Assembly (NCBI GenBank): GCA_009746045.1
Contig: RPFO01000199.1
Span: 1,114,637-1,178,636, forward strand
Direction: 5' to 3'
Source: Mesostigma viride
Taxonomy: Eukaryota; Streptophyta; Mesostigmatophyceae; Mesostigmatales; Mesostigmataceae
Length of the DNA stretch: 64,000 bases
This document shows positions 21,268-31,854 of the stretch, in pieces (the stretch's first letter is position 1; each line of letters begins with the position of its first letter). Position numbers and translations under genes: made by a program. The notes beneath the pieces are model-generated. The model worked only from the letters and a program-made list of their open reading frames with translations. It searched no databases and was not told the DNA's origin.

Positions 21268-21664
21268 CTGCACCGATCCGACGACTCATGCAGTATCCCG
21301 CTTTTTTTTCTTCGCAGGAGAGCCGTTGGCCGGTTCACGACGCGTGCGACCACTGGTCTGCATTAACTTAACTTACCTTAAGTTCTCCAGAGAAGTGACC
21401 CAAGCCGTCGGTTGGCACTCATCGACGTCAGCCGCAGTGTGTTGACGCGTCCGCGCGATTCACGCGGCGGCACCAAACGGCACCTACCGACAGAGGGAGC
21501 ACCGCGCAACTTAAACAACGCGTTCGTTTTGAGGTCTGCTGTGGCTTCGACGATTTCGCATCAAGTCTGACGCGGGGCCTTCCGTGACTTTACATTTACT
21601 GTCTTATTTATTCCTGAATACTAACAATGGCGGATTTGAACTGTAGCATAGATGATTTTTTACA
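21268..21664. promoter_or_regulatory. Intergenic region between the divergent CACTA-2 genes
   Basis: About 400 bp between the ATG of the second gene and the first recognisable transposase exon. It probably holds both promoters. A good acceptor-like sequence (TTTTTTACAG, ending 21664) precedes the exon, so the first transposase exon may be here; I could not place it. Confidence 0.4.
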
Positions 21665-24600
21665 GGAGGGGGCGATCATCTGCCTGGTACCGGGGAGGAG
21701 GATGCAAAAGCGTTTGCCAGAAACTTCGCAGCTACAGTAGGCAAAATATCAGCAGACACACCACTTTATTCAGGATCCAGTAACACTGCCATAGCTAGCG
21801 CGTTGGAACTCTTGTCTATACTCGGCAGGCATTCTGCATCGGCTGCCCTAGCGGATGAGGTATTCACTTTCATCAGCAAAGTTCTGCCAGCCGGTAATTC
21901 TCTTCCAGAAAGTGTAAAAGAAGCCAAGAAAGTCATGAAGGGTTTAGGGTTAGATATGCGTGTATATGACGCGTGCCCCTGTGAAAAATATATATACAAA
22001 ACAAAAGAAGTCCAGACCTGCCCTGTATGTAAAAACAATAGATATGAACAATACGAAGATAGAAATGGAGAGACAGTAACAACAAGAAGGGCACATCGCC
22101 AAGTTAGATACTTCCCTCTTATAAATCGTTTCCGCGGATTTTTTAGGATACCCGAGATGTCCAAGGCATTACGATATGCTGGAGAAACTGAAAACAAACA
22201 AGACGAAGAAGACCCAAACCGGAAAGTCCACGGAATTAAAGGTAAAAGGCGTCCTTGTCGATTTCTTTTCTGCACGTGCTTTTTGGCTGGCTGTATACGG
22301 TTCACCCAACTCATGCTGCATATGTTGTGGTGATTTTGCTGCATATTATAACATTCGGTTGTGCCGCCCGCACTTCGGCCGTCCCGTTTACCCACCTCCC
22401 TGTTGTATAATTGCGTGCAGATACCCGAGCGATGCTGCACGTCAAGAGAATGTTCCCTCAGTTTCGGCTTGACCCACGCTTCCTTTTTTTAGCGCTTTGT
22501 TTTGATGGAGTATGTCCTAGGTGCTACATGGACCAGCACTCCAGCTGGCCATGTTTCTGTGCAATCTTGAACCTGCCTGAATGGGTCTTCATTAACAAAC
22601 ATTTCTGCCCAATGGTGCTTCTGGTGGGAGGGAACAAGAAAGGTAAGGCCCCAAAGAATATGCACATTTTTCTTGACCTGATTGTAGATGAGCTGGTGAA
22701 GATGTGGGATGGGTTTTTCATTTGTGATGTGTTGGATGATGATGAGCATGGTGGGCTCCACCCGGCAAAGATTCAAGCACTGCTTTTGTTTACTGTTCAC
22801 GACTACCCGGGGTTTGGTAAGATGGTAAATATGCCAGACTCCGGGTACGACGGCTGCCTTGTGCACGGCCCTGCTTGGAAGGGCACCTATGTTTCCCAAG
22901 GGCGCATTGTTTTTCTTGGGCATGAGACCTTGCTGCCAGCTGATGACCCCCGTCGCGGTGGCAACGACAAGGAGGCGCCGCCAGACATGACGATGGAAAC
23001 CTATGTAGAGCACTGCAGAAACAACGGCCGGGAGCCGGAGCCCTTTTGCAGGCTGCCGTACTGGCCTCAACTCCTCCAACGGCACCTGATCGACGAGTTC
23101 CACCTGGGGGCGAACAACCTCTTGCGAGTCGCCAACTCCACTAGCGGTAAGTGCGGTGCTGTCTAGTGTTGTGTCACTAGTGTTTGTCGCTGTTTTTTTC
23201 CTTTTCAACATTTTGTATTTAAGGAGAATTCCATTAGGATTTATTACATGCTGTGGTTCAGTGTGTGTATTAAGTATTACTAACATTGGTATGCATTTGC
23301 GCTTGTATGGCTTTGTTTTCCTTAAATCTGCTGCCAGGGGAAGGTTGACCTACGCCATTCGGGATCGGCTGAAGGAGATGAACCTGAACCCGGAGCTGCA
23401 CATGGAGAAGACCGTGACAACCACCACTGCCATGGATGGCACAATCAAGACAACAACCAGGAGGCGGGGGTTGCATCCACCCTGCCAGCTCACCTCGCAA
23501 GAGAAGGCTGAAGTTATTGGTGAGTGTTTGCTTTTTTCTCCCAACTGTTTTCTAGGTATTTGATTCAAGTGCAATTATTTAGTTTCGCAATTTTTCTTTC
23601 TCTGGTTGTGGTTCAGTTTTCCTTTCGCACGCGTTTAGGGTCTTCTCACATTTTCAGTGCAATGTGAACAGTGCATATTGCAGTACAGTAAACGTTCGAC
23701 TTGTCACTCTCCATGTTGCATCAAGACTTGCCACTGACTTACACTTGTGGGGTTTACTGTTTTTTTTTTTTTGTCTCCCACGCAGCCCTGGAGCGCCGAA
23801 TGAAGGACAGCCTGCCCGACTGCTTCCCGGGTGATATTGTGGGGCTGCTGGCCAATGGCAAGCCAGAGAGAAAGGCCAAGACTCATGACAAGCTAGAATT
23901 GTTTTCGAAGCGCTTACCAGTTTTGCTTAGAGGCCGCCTGCACGCAGACGCAAGAGCTGCCTTTTTGGAAACGTCTGCAGCATGGGACTCAATCTTTAGC
24001 GGTAGGGTCTTCACTCAGTACGAACTGGACGAGGTAGGTAGGGCTATGTTGAGGTCAATTGTTGCACTTGAGCGTGTTCTGCCCGCATCCGAAATGTCCA
24101 GGTCGGTTCACGCAGCGACACATTTGGCGGGGCAGATTTCAAATGTCGGTCTCCCTGACGGTAGGTCCATGGCGTGGGGTGAGAGATGCATGAACACAGC
24201 GGTTTCTGGCCACATGTCTGCACTCAATGTTGAGCACTCCATGGGCCAGTCCTTCGTCAACTTCGAGGTGCTGACGCTGCTATCCTACTTCCAGCATCGA
24301 GCCACCGGAGTAAGTTGTTTCTTATTTGAAGGTCTTTACTTCTTTCTTGTGTGTGTACATGATGTATAGCACCTTGAGTTTGTAATTCTGCATTTACATG
24401 AAGCAATGATGGCTCATTTCATTCAGCATGGAAACTCTCCTTGTGTAAAACCTTGATGTTTCTACTCACTCTCATTTTCAAGGAAAGTGCTCTTTCAATT
24501 GAATGCCTTCTGTATTTTTGCTTGGTGTGCTTATCATGTTTTTTTCCAATGCAGGTAAAGACCAAGCACTATGTGTGGGACCTTCTCACCAATGATCCGT

Positions 24601-25967
24601 CGCGCACCATCGAGCTGGGCAAGCGCTCGGTGAAAGACGGGTACCGGTTTTCTGAGGACGAGATGACGGCGGCAAGGGATTTGCTGGTAGAAGATGCCCT
24701 TCCCAAGGCTGATTACAGCGACCCTGCGAATGGCGACGAGGCCTACTGGTGAGCCTTGTTTTTTGCAAATGCTACTTATGCCGTCTGCTTTGGTTATTTT
24801 AATTCAGTCCTATTGAAAGGCGCCTTGGGATTAGCCATGCAATCATGTTTACTGTCACAAAGCCAGCCCTAGTAATTAATATCTAGTTTGTTTGGTTTTA
24901 CCCATCCGGGTGCCATGATCTTGCCGCCAGTAAAAGCGTCCTGTGTTGTATCTGTTTTTTTTTTTTAATAACCAATACTTAATAATAATACTCTTTGCTG
25001 GGTTATCGGTGTGCGTTTGTTTGAATGCAGGCGAGATCGCTGTGCTGACACAACGTTCAACGTGCTGGCATGGGCATCATTAAACCTGACGCCGCTTGTG
25101 CCGCAAGTCATTGTAGCGGCGTGTGGGGGCGTGAAGCGCTACGCGGATTCTTTCCACAAAGTCAGGATCCACGGGTTCAACTACCGCACGGAGGCTGCGG
25201 ACCAATCCCAGGGAAAGCGGCACAAGAATGCGGGAGTTGCGGTGCATGGCCCGGGCGGTGTAGACTTTGGTTTCATCACACACATTCTGAAGGCCAGGTT
25301 AGAGTACCCACGAGGTGGCTGGGAATGGCAGCTGTTGTTGAAGGTGGAGCTTTTTGATCGCCTTCATGTCGCTCACCTGCCCCAGGAGAGGTTGGTGGTC
25401 ATCAGCAGCGCACAGGCCCCCAGGTCGTCGTGCCTTGTGTTGCCAGGTGCAGTGAGCTCAGTTGGGTATGTCGTCGATGAATGCTATGCTCCCGAAATGG
25501 TGGTAATCCCTGCCAAACTGCCATGGAGCATGGCACACCAGGCGCAATCTGCCCTCAGTAACCATGTGTATCACAGCGTGGCAGCAGATTTCCCCACCAT
25601 GCCGCAGTTTGAAGTGATTGAGGAGGGTGAGCCGATGCCACCGCCTAGTGGCAAGAAGAAAGGCAAGAAGAAGGGGTCCAAGAAGAAGAAGAAGGTGGCA
25701 GCGGCAGACGTAGGTGATGGCGACGTGGTGCGCCGCGCTGGCAAGGCACCTGCTCGAGGGCGCAGCCGCAAGCGTGGTGCTCCCACAGATGCTGGACCTA
25801 GCCAGCCCACCGTTGTAATTGAGGAGGTCCCTATGGCAAAGAGGGCCAGTGGAAGGCAGCGTAAAGCTGTGAACTATTGCGACACTAGTGGGGATGACAC
25901 TATGTCATCAGAAGATGATGTTGATGCAAGCAACCCCTCGGACAGTTCTGAAGAAGATGACTATTGA
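21665..25967 (+). pseudogene. CACTA-2 Tnp2-type transposase, spliced, one frameshift
   Basis: Exons: 21665-22241, 22421-23146, 23338-23519, 23786-24309, 24555-24748, 25031-25967, all GT-AG and in phase. The first holds YDACPCEKYIY, CPVCKNNRY and RYFPLINRF, typical of the Tnp2 N-terminal domain. The second holds LALCFDGV, NLPEWVFINK and LFTVHDYPGFG, the RNase H-like core. A DUF4218-like part (MKDSLPDCFPGD...MAWGERCMN) and a Lys-rich, acidic-tailed C terminus follow. Compared with CACTA-1, exon 3 lacks one T near 23345, giving TGA in the spliced frame. The start is not resolved. Otherwise it looks complete. Confidence 0.82.
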
Positions 25968-26109
25968 TTTAATTTGGGCATGACAGCATTGTTTATGGAA
26001 TGATGTGCTGTTTTATATTGTATGAACCCTATATTGCACCTTTGTGGTGCACCCTATAATGCATATCAAAGTGGTGTTGATTTTTTTTTCACGTTAAGGA
26101 CTTAATGAA

Positions 26110-26526
26110 ATAAAGCTCGTGATTTTTCTCGTGTTACACTCTTGGTGAGAAATTTCTCACCACGTTGACTTGTGATTTTTCTCGTGTTACACTCTTGGTG
26201 AGAAATTTCTCACCACGTTGACTTGTGATTTTTCTCGTGTTAGTGATTTTTCTCGTTTTCGTGAGAAACTTCTCAATTTTCTCAAATTTCTCAATTTTTC
26301 TCACTTTTTCTCACCCATTCTCACCTTTTTTCTCACTTTAGGGTTTTTTCTCACCCCAATCTCACCAAAACGCCCTTTTTCTCACCAAAATCTCACCCTG
26401 GTGAGATTTTTTGCCTAGCGTTTGCGGAAAAAAATTGAGATTTTTCTCAATTTTCTCAAAAAATTCTCACAAAAGGTGAGAAAATTGAGGGTTTTGAGAA
26501 TTTTCTCAGAAATTGAGTTCCTAGTG
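26110..26526. repeat. CACTA-2 subterminal repeats, transposase side
   Basis: TTCTCACC and CTCAATTTTCTC motifs leading to GAGTTCCTAGTG. A unit of about 69 bp (GTGATTTTTCTCGTGTTACA...) is tandemly duplicated at about 26118-26255, a main size difference from CACTA-1. Confidence 0.7.
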
Positions 26527-27382
26527 TGACAAGCCCTGGCATCTTATCAAAGAAGTGGTCTGCTGCTGCCCTGACTGTCACACTGAAGCCCTGCTTCTTG
26601 CCTGCCTCCACGATCAACTCAAACCTGGCCAGCTCAGCAGCCACCTCACCCTTGATCTCAAACTCATCAAATTCTCTCTTCTTTTCCATGGTGAGATTGT
26701 GAACCCTGTCAGAAAACTCCTCCTTGATGTCATCCAGGAACTGCAGCCAAGTGTGCCCCTCCTTCAGAGCATGCCTAGCCATGTCATTGACCCTTTCAGA
26801 CGATCCCTTGTTTGCGGTGGAAGAGTGAAACACCCTGACAATATCCACACCTGCTGCGACAGAGCCCACGACTAGCTTCATGTCATCAAGCCATTTATCC
26901 AGGTTATCTTGCTTCAGGGGAGGGTTGAGCGCTTTCTGCCCATTCATGACTGTCACAGCATCAGAAAATGGACGGGTGCCAGGCAACACACTCCCCACAC
27001 GCACTGGTGGTGCCTGGGGAGGGTCAATCCTGGCCTCCAAACGCTCGGGCAACATACCAGACACCCTATCATGAACAGCAGCTTGCTTTGCAGCACGCAC
27101 ACCTGGGGTGACGATGGCGTCCTCCTCACCAGGCGTTGTGAGCACCACTGCCTCCGTAGGTCGCCTGGCACGCTTGACTTTCTCCGCCTCAGCTTGCCCA
27201 TCACGCCACCGCTTGTGTGTTCTCCCGGCCCTGGGGTCCATCTCTGGGATAGGTTGCCCAGCTGGCGCCTCCACGCCCCTCTCCTCCATCGCCTCCCCTT
27301 CCTCTCTGGCGATGTCCTCCTCTGCCGTTCGCTCCCGTTGCTCCTCGAATGTCGCCGCACCCCGGCTTGCCCTCCTAGGCAT
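26527..27382 (-). CDS. gag: Copia-2 gag N-terminal part
   Basis: ATG at 27380-27382 (minus) followed by about 285 codons up to CACTA-2: a basic Arg/Glu-rich start (MPRRASRGAATFEEQRERT), then a helical region (KWLDDMKLVVGSV, HTWLQFLDDIKEEF, LARFELIVEAGKKQGF) like copia Gag capsid segments. It ends at DKMPGLV. The frame is open upstream of the ATG for some codons, but no earlier ATG is seen. Confidence 0.75.
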
Positions 27383-27450
27383 TATATACAATGGCTGCGA
27401 CCAACTTTGCAACAAGAAAACAGCAAACTCTCCACCTATCCTCCACCCCC

Positions 27451-28416
27451 TCAAACCTCGTTTTCAGACGAAGCTTCTCCTGCAACCGGTGCAGGTGCTG
27501 GCTCGTGGAACGGTCCCTCCACCGGATTCAATGGTTGCCCCTGGTCGTCGTGAGTAGGCACAGGCCTAATAACCACCGGAAGCCTCAAACCATACGCGTA
27601 ATCACGTATCCAGCGAGAACGCCCCCACCTCAACAAATGGGCCTCACCTAAACCAACGTTGTCGTCAATGTGGTAGCGATTAAGCTCGTCCCGCTGCGCC
27701 TGCTCACGGCCCTCCTGAGAGCCGTCGCCCTCGTGACGCCTCTGGGCCGGCTGTACTACCGCCCCTGCTGGCTGATCTACGAAGTCGTAGAAGGCGTCGT
27801 CGGCTGAGACCTCTCGACCGCCAACCACGTCGACAGTCAAACTTAGCTGGTTTAACTCTCGGCGAGAATGTGGAGTATCCCGACTAGTGTAGATGGAGAA
27901 GGGATTAAGAGTAATGAAGACACGATCAGCAGCGCCTCTGGTCAACTCTAAGACAGAGTGCGCCAGATTCTGGCACTCTGCCACCAACGCCTGCGTACTG
28001 CCACGAACGATGGCCTCCCGCCTGTCCCGGGCGACCTGCACCACGTTTGGCACGCCGGTGTAGTCGTCCCCAAGGCGGAGATTGGCGACAAGGTCGTTTA
28101 TCTCTCGGGCACCCCCGAGGCTTATGGCAATTATCTGCAAAAGCAGAGTGACCACCTGCTCAAACGCGAATGCGTTTGTGTGGCCAGCCCGCCAAGACGC
28201 TGGCAGCCTTCTGATGATTTCCGCGAGGTCCTCGCGAAATCTCAGCAGCTGCTCGGCTGCTCCTCGGACGTACTCGCCCGGTGCCGACACCGCACGAATA
28301 TTTCGGCGCACTTCCCCCGAGTCCTCGTGCCCTCCTGCGGGTACTGGACTGGACGCCGCTACCCTTGCTGCACGCGCAAAGGTGTTTGTCCTAGCTTCAG
28401 AGTCCGAATTCGACAT
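27451..28416 (-). CDS. Extra ORF upstream of gag in Copia-2 (321 codons)
   Basis: ATG at 28414-28416, only 24 nt from the 5' LTR; it stops at 27451, 68 nt before the gag ATG. The protein has mostly helical stretches (AAEQLLRFREDLAEIIRRLP, FEQVVTLLLQIIAISLGG) and an acidic, Pro-rich end. I recognise no family. By position it could be a first structural protein or a dispensable accessory protein. It is intact, so it may be under selection. No counterpart is visible for Copia-1 or Copia-3 because their 5' ends lie outside. Confidence 0.7.
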   Translation of the reverse strand: MSNSDSEARTNTFARAARVAASSPVPAGGHEDSGEVRRNIRAVSAPGEYVRGAAEQLLRFREDLAEIIRRLPASWRAGHTNAFAFEQVVTLLLQIIAISLGGAREINDLVANLRLGDDYTGVPNVVQVARDRREAIVRGSTQALVAECQNLAHSVLELTRGAADRVFITLNPFSIYTSRDTPHSRRELNQLSLTVDVVGGREVSADDAFYDFVDQPAGAVVQPAQRRHEGDGSQEGREQAQRDELNRYHIDDNVGLGEAHLLRWGRSRWIRDYAYGLRLPVVIRPVPTHDDQGQPLNPVEGPFHEPAPAPVAGEASSENEV

Positions 28417-28440
28417 ATCCGTCGACCAGACTGTAATACG
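28417..28440 (-). other. Putative primer-binding region of Copia-2
   Basis: The 24 nt between LTR and first ORF on the minus strand (CGTATTACAGTCTGGTCGAC...). It does not begin with TGG as for a tRNA 3' end. Its complement contains GACTGTAAT, which looks like an anticodon loop with GUA, so internal (half-tRNA) priming as in Drosophila copia is possible. Weak evidence. Confidence 0.35.
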
Positions 28441-29084
28441 ATTTAGATGAACGCGGATCAGTGAGTTTCTGGTCTTCCCAAGATGTGATGAATGGAGCCA
28501 TGGTTTCAACCAGCGGCTTTTAACCTTTACCACAGTTGCCTCACTACCCTGTGGTCACTAGCCTGAGGCGGCAGCACCCACGGACGGTGTTGGGAAAAGA
28601 CGCTTGGCCACTGCTGTGTCCGAGCCTTTCTAGGTCTCACCATTGCTGCCAGGCCTTGCACGCCTTGGCAGGTCCGCCACTGTCAATTTCCTTGGTTGCA
28701 TCAATCCAGGACGTCTGTCCTTCCATGAATGACAGTAACGCTCTGGATTTATCCGTCATGACAAGTACCCGTCCATCCCAGGCCTGCAGGACTGCCAGTC
28801 CTGAAGTCCTGTGACATTCTTGGTACCATCAACCAATATTGACCACAGTACCTCCTAGTGACAGTCGGTCCTGTGACACGTAACGTGTGATGGTTCACCC
28901 AACACTGCCACGTGCCCTGTCCCTCACGTGTCCTTAGTCCTGGTACTGCTGTAGCGTCCGGCGGCATTACTTCGGGACTTGATAACTCTCAAGTTCCTTG
29001 TCCAAATGAGGCGTTTAGCACGGCGTTGGAAAGGCCACTTCAGGTATGATATGCTTAGCATATTGCATCACCAATATGCTAACT
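28441..29084 (-). repeat. Copia-2 5' LTR
   Basis: 644 bp, matching 4159-4802 throughout. Flanked outside by GATAC (29085-29089) and inside by the short primer region. Confidence 0.9.
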
Positions 29085-29089
29085 GATAC
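29085..29089. repeat. Target-site duplication of Copia-2, right copy (GATAC)
   Basis: Partner of 4154-4158. Confidence 0.85.
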
Positions 29090-29444
29090 TAGGCCTTGCA
29101 GGCTTGTGACAGGTCCTGTACTTCCTAGGTTGCAGAGTCTAGGCAAATCCAGTTCGATCGTCCTGGCTCTGCACTGATGCCAGTGGACGTTGAGGATTTG
29201 CTTGCACGCCTGCACGTGCCTCGTCACGCCGATGGGAACGAGGAACAACGCAAAGGATATAGCTTGGTCATGGGGGATGACCAGCTATCTCGGAAAGCAC
29301 GAACCGTGGGTGCCACCTTGGTCGTGGAAGTGCCCATTGTGGTCGTGGCCTGGTGAACAGATTTAAGGTTGCTGCCTTGCAACATTGGCTAAGACGCGCT
29401 GTGAAAGATCAAGAGCTCACATACGTTGGGAGCTCTTTCTAACT
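29090..29444 (+). repeat. Copia-1 3' LTR, second part
   Basis: Continues the LTR broken at 4158. Its end (GAAAGATCAAGAGCTCAC...CTAACT) resembles the end of the Copia-2 LTR. AGTTAG at 3866 and CTAACT at 29439-29444 make a perfect 6-bp terminal inverted repeat. Copia-3 coding resumes immediately after, so Copia-1 was inserted in Copia-3. Confidence 0.7.
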
Positions 29445-29777
29445 AGAGGTAGACACTAATTCTCAGGTTTCCATCATTGGGACCAGGGCTGCAGCAGGGT
29501 ACAGCATTACTGAACCCAGCTATCAGTTTGTGTCTGACTTCAGTGGCGGGGTACACGTGAAGGTACTGGGTGAGGTATCTATTCCTATCCTTGGACAGGA
29601 CACTGCATTTTGTGTCTTGGAGGGCTATCAGGGACCTGCTCTTCTGGGGCAGAATTTCCTATGCCAGGATGGGGTAGTGATCACGTCCTCTCTCCTGACT
29701 AAGGAAGGGGCTGGTCAGGTCCCACTGATTAATTTCAGGACCACTCACCTATCACGTGCAGTAACCAGGACGGTTAA
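29445..29777 (+). pseudogene. pol: Copia-3 pol fragment A: protease
   Basis: Encodes EVDTNSQVSIIG, then VKVLGEVSIPILG and ALLGQNFLC, the same protease with D-T-N. It is interrupted upstream by the Copia-1 LTR and downstream by a TTAA-flanked element. The frame resumes at 31662 without shift when one TTAA is kept. Confidence 0.85.
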
Positions 29778-31661
29778 GGGGAGGTGGCACCCCAAAAACC
29801 TTAAAACTTGACCCATGCTAATATCACTTGAATTTCAGTTGCACCATGCTAAATTATGATTGGGGGCACTAAATAACATCTCTAGTGAGTTGTCCATGCA
29901 CTTGTTGGGGGTACTACCCCCACATATACGCCAATATAGCGCTATAAATAGAAAAAGACGCTAATTAGGGCTATGTATGCCCCAGCCCATGCACTCATTT
30001 GTTGGAAAAAAAAATGTAGCGTCTATAGTTCCCTGAGTTTGTAGCTTGCTGAGCTATTTACATCATGAAAATGACAAAACCTTGAACAGTTATTAATTTC
30101 CCCGCAAAAGTACCCTTTTTTTACCGGACATTGGGAATAAACATGTCATAAACACTTCAGATTAGGCAACAAAATGTAGCGAAAATCCGGCTAACAGGGG
30201 GACAGCAGTGGTCCAAGTCCCAGGTCATTCCGACAAGTCTAGCTCAAGTTATTGCGTTTGGCGTGCTAAAACCTGAACATACGCTAAATGAGGTTTTTCT
30301 GTGTATAAGGCCACCTAGGCATCATGTTTTCCATCCAAGAAGCCAAAAAACATTCCCAACTCGATCACACAACATAAGAAAAGGCTAGGCACCTCATCTG
30401 CCCTCCCCTGCCCTCAGCATGGCCAGCCTTGCCAGCGTGCGCATAGCAACACCATCGCTAGGCATACACACACCAAGAGAGCATACACTAAGCTCAGCCC
30501 AAGGTTACCATGTAAATTTATGCCAAGAACTCAGCAAGTATACGTGTAAAAACCTTAGAAAGACTGCCCAAGCAATAGAGGCAACTGCAGCCTGCAAACT
30601 TGGCAGCAAATCATACATGTTGTATGCCAAGCATTCACATCCTATCCAGCTTGCCTTGCTGCACACATAGCAGGGAAGTCTTAATGGTTATAGCTCAAGG
30701 AAAGCAATGGAAACACCTATCTAATGCAATGCCACTCATGCAGTATGGCCAGCAAAAGAACCACTCTCACCTTCCTTTCCAATAGGGCAATTTGCTAAGA
30801 AGCTGATGCCAGCTTGTTAGCCTCTAGGCACATGCCGGATGTCGTTCTAAAACAGGCGTGTCAGATCCGGCACATAACAAAGCGTCTGAGCAAGGTCACG
30901 TCCAAAGGATTATGGAAAACAAATGTCAACACATTACCAACAACTTGACCTCGGCGCATTTAGCATGCCAGCCACAAACTACACGAAATTGTACGAAATA
31001 GCTAGGAATCTGACGATGCAACCGAAAGAAATGGAGCGCTTCCTGCAGGGAAACTGCCCGAAAAAAAGGCGAAAGGCCGACGTTAATGCACCTGCCTGCG
31101 TGGAAATGTTTCATGCATAAACTGTCACGCAAGCTCGAACAATAAAAGACATCATCCATTGATCAGGCGAACAAGGAAGGTGCGCCTTCTGTGAATACGT
31201 CGAAGGCGACATGCGCAGGCCTGCGTAGGTTCTTACCTTGAATGCCGGAAATGTAAAAGAAACCGGGAAGCTTCGGCACAAACTCGACAACACCATTAAG
31301 TTAGCTTCATAATCGCTCTTTGGAGCCTACGTTGCCTCACAATAGCTGCCGTAAACCTGCATTAAATTTCATGATCCGCAAGAGAAATTATATCCTGGAC
31401 CCCCGCGCCCGTAGCCGTTCGAGAAATTAGCGATATTGCAAACCGTAAACTTTCCGCCACGCAATGAGGTCATCAACTAATCTTCTGCGAAATTCAAGCA
31501 TTTTTTCTAGCTGTTTACGTGCCATATCGATTAATATTGCATAAAGGCATGCCGCCATGGCCACTTCCGCGAGGGTTGAGCGGTCCGGGCACACATTATA
31601 CACCGTACGGACGGTACCGCGAATTTTTTGGCGCGGAAAATATTCGGCGCGCCACGTCCCC
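29778..31661. mobile_element. TTAA-flanked element 1 (1884 bp, piggyBac-like target)
   Basis: TTAA duplications at 29774-29777 and 31662-31665 and terminal inverted repeats starting GGGGASGTGGC. No transposase recognised; a 65-codon ORF at 30923-31120 (plus) and an open stretch at 31427-31660 (minus) are the only candidates. Assigned to the TTAA-target group by its duplication; the superfamily is uncertain. Confidence 0.7.
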
Positions 31662-31854
31662 TTAAGCGTGTGCAAGTGTGCCAGGGGCAGGAGCCCTTGG
31701 TTGATGACCTCATACTGCCAGCTGCTAGTCATCCAAGCAGTTTGGGCATTGGTCCTCACTCACTTGCTGGACACAGCCCTATCAACTACCAAGGCCTGGT
31801 GAAGCTCATGTCCTCTCCCATTATGTGTCCCCAGGTCACACTGGGTCTGATTAA
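31662..31854 (+). pseudogene. pol: Copia-3 pol fragment B: protease-RT linker
   Basis: Encodes LAGHSPINYQGLVKLMSSP, matching IAGHSPISWHQLVELMQSP of Copia-2. It ends at the TTAA of the next insertion and continues in frame at 33592. Confidence 0.85.

Larger units (their letters stand above)
17008..26526 (+). mobile_element. CACTA-2, near full-length CACTA (En/Spm) transposon, 9519 bp
   Basis: The termini are CACTAGGAACTC/GAGTTCCTAGTG with a 2-bp TG duplication, and both ends have subterminal arrays. Two divergent genes: a Tnp2-type transposase on plus and a second gene on minus. It lies in the gag gene of Copia-2, inverted relative to CACTA-1 and 740 bp away. A lost base in transposase exon 3 (near 23345) probably makes it non-autonomous. 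Confidence 0.9.
4159..29084 (-). mobile_element. Copia-2, complete Ty1/copia-like LTR retrotransposon carrying two CACTA insertions
   Basis: Two 644-bp LTRs without a difference that I could find by eye, a 5-bp duplication (GATAC), a polypurine tract, and on the minus strand the order LTR - extra ORF - gag - pol - 3' UTR - LTR. Two CACTA elements interrupt it; subtracting them and their 2-bp duplications leaves about 8187 bp. LTR identity points to very recent insertion, so both CACTA insertions are younger still. The lineage has integrase ahead of protease, an H-G-D-D RT box and AGTTAG...CTAAAT LTR ends. Confidence 0.9.

Noticed and set aside
9052-26526. One giant 17-kb palindromic transposon
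   Set aside because: Each half has its own CACTA ends and its own 2-bp duplication (TT and TG), and the 740 bp between is gag/pol of Copia-2.
9052-26526. Inverted duplication as an assembly artefact
   Set aside because: The halves differ in length, lesions, repeat variants and small indels, and they sit at different sites in Copia-2. Read-level confirmation would still be useful.
31427-31759. 110-codon minus-strand ORF
   Set aside because: It crosses the boundary of TTAA element 1 into Copia-3, so it cannot be one gene; at most the part before 31661 could be an exon.
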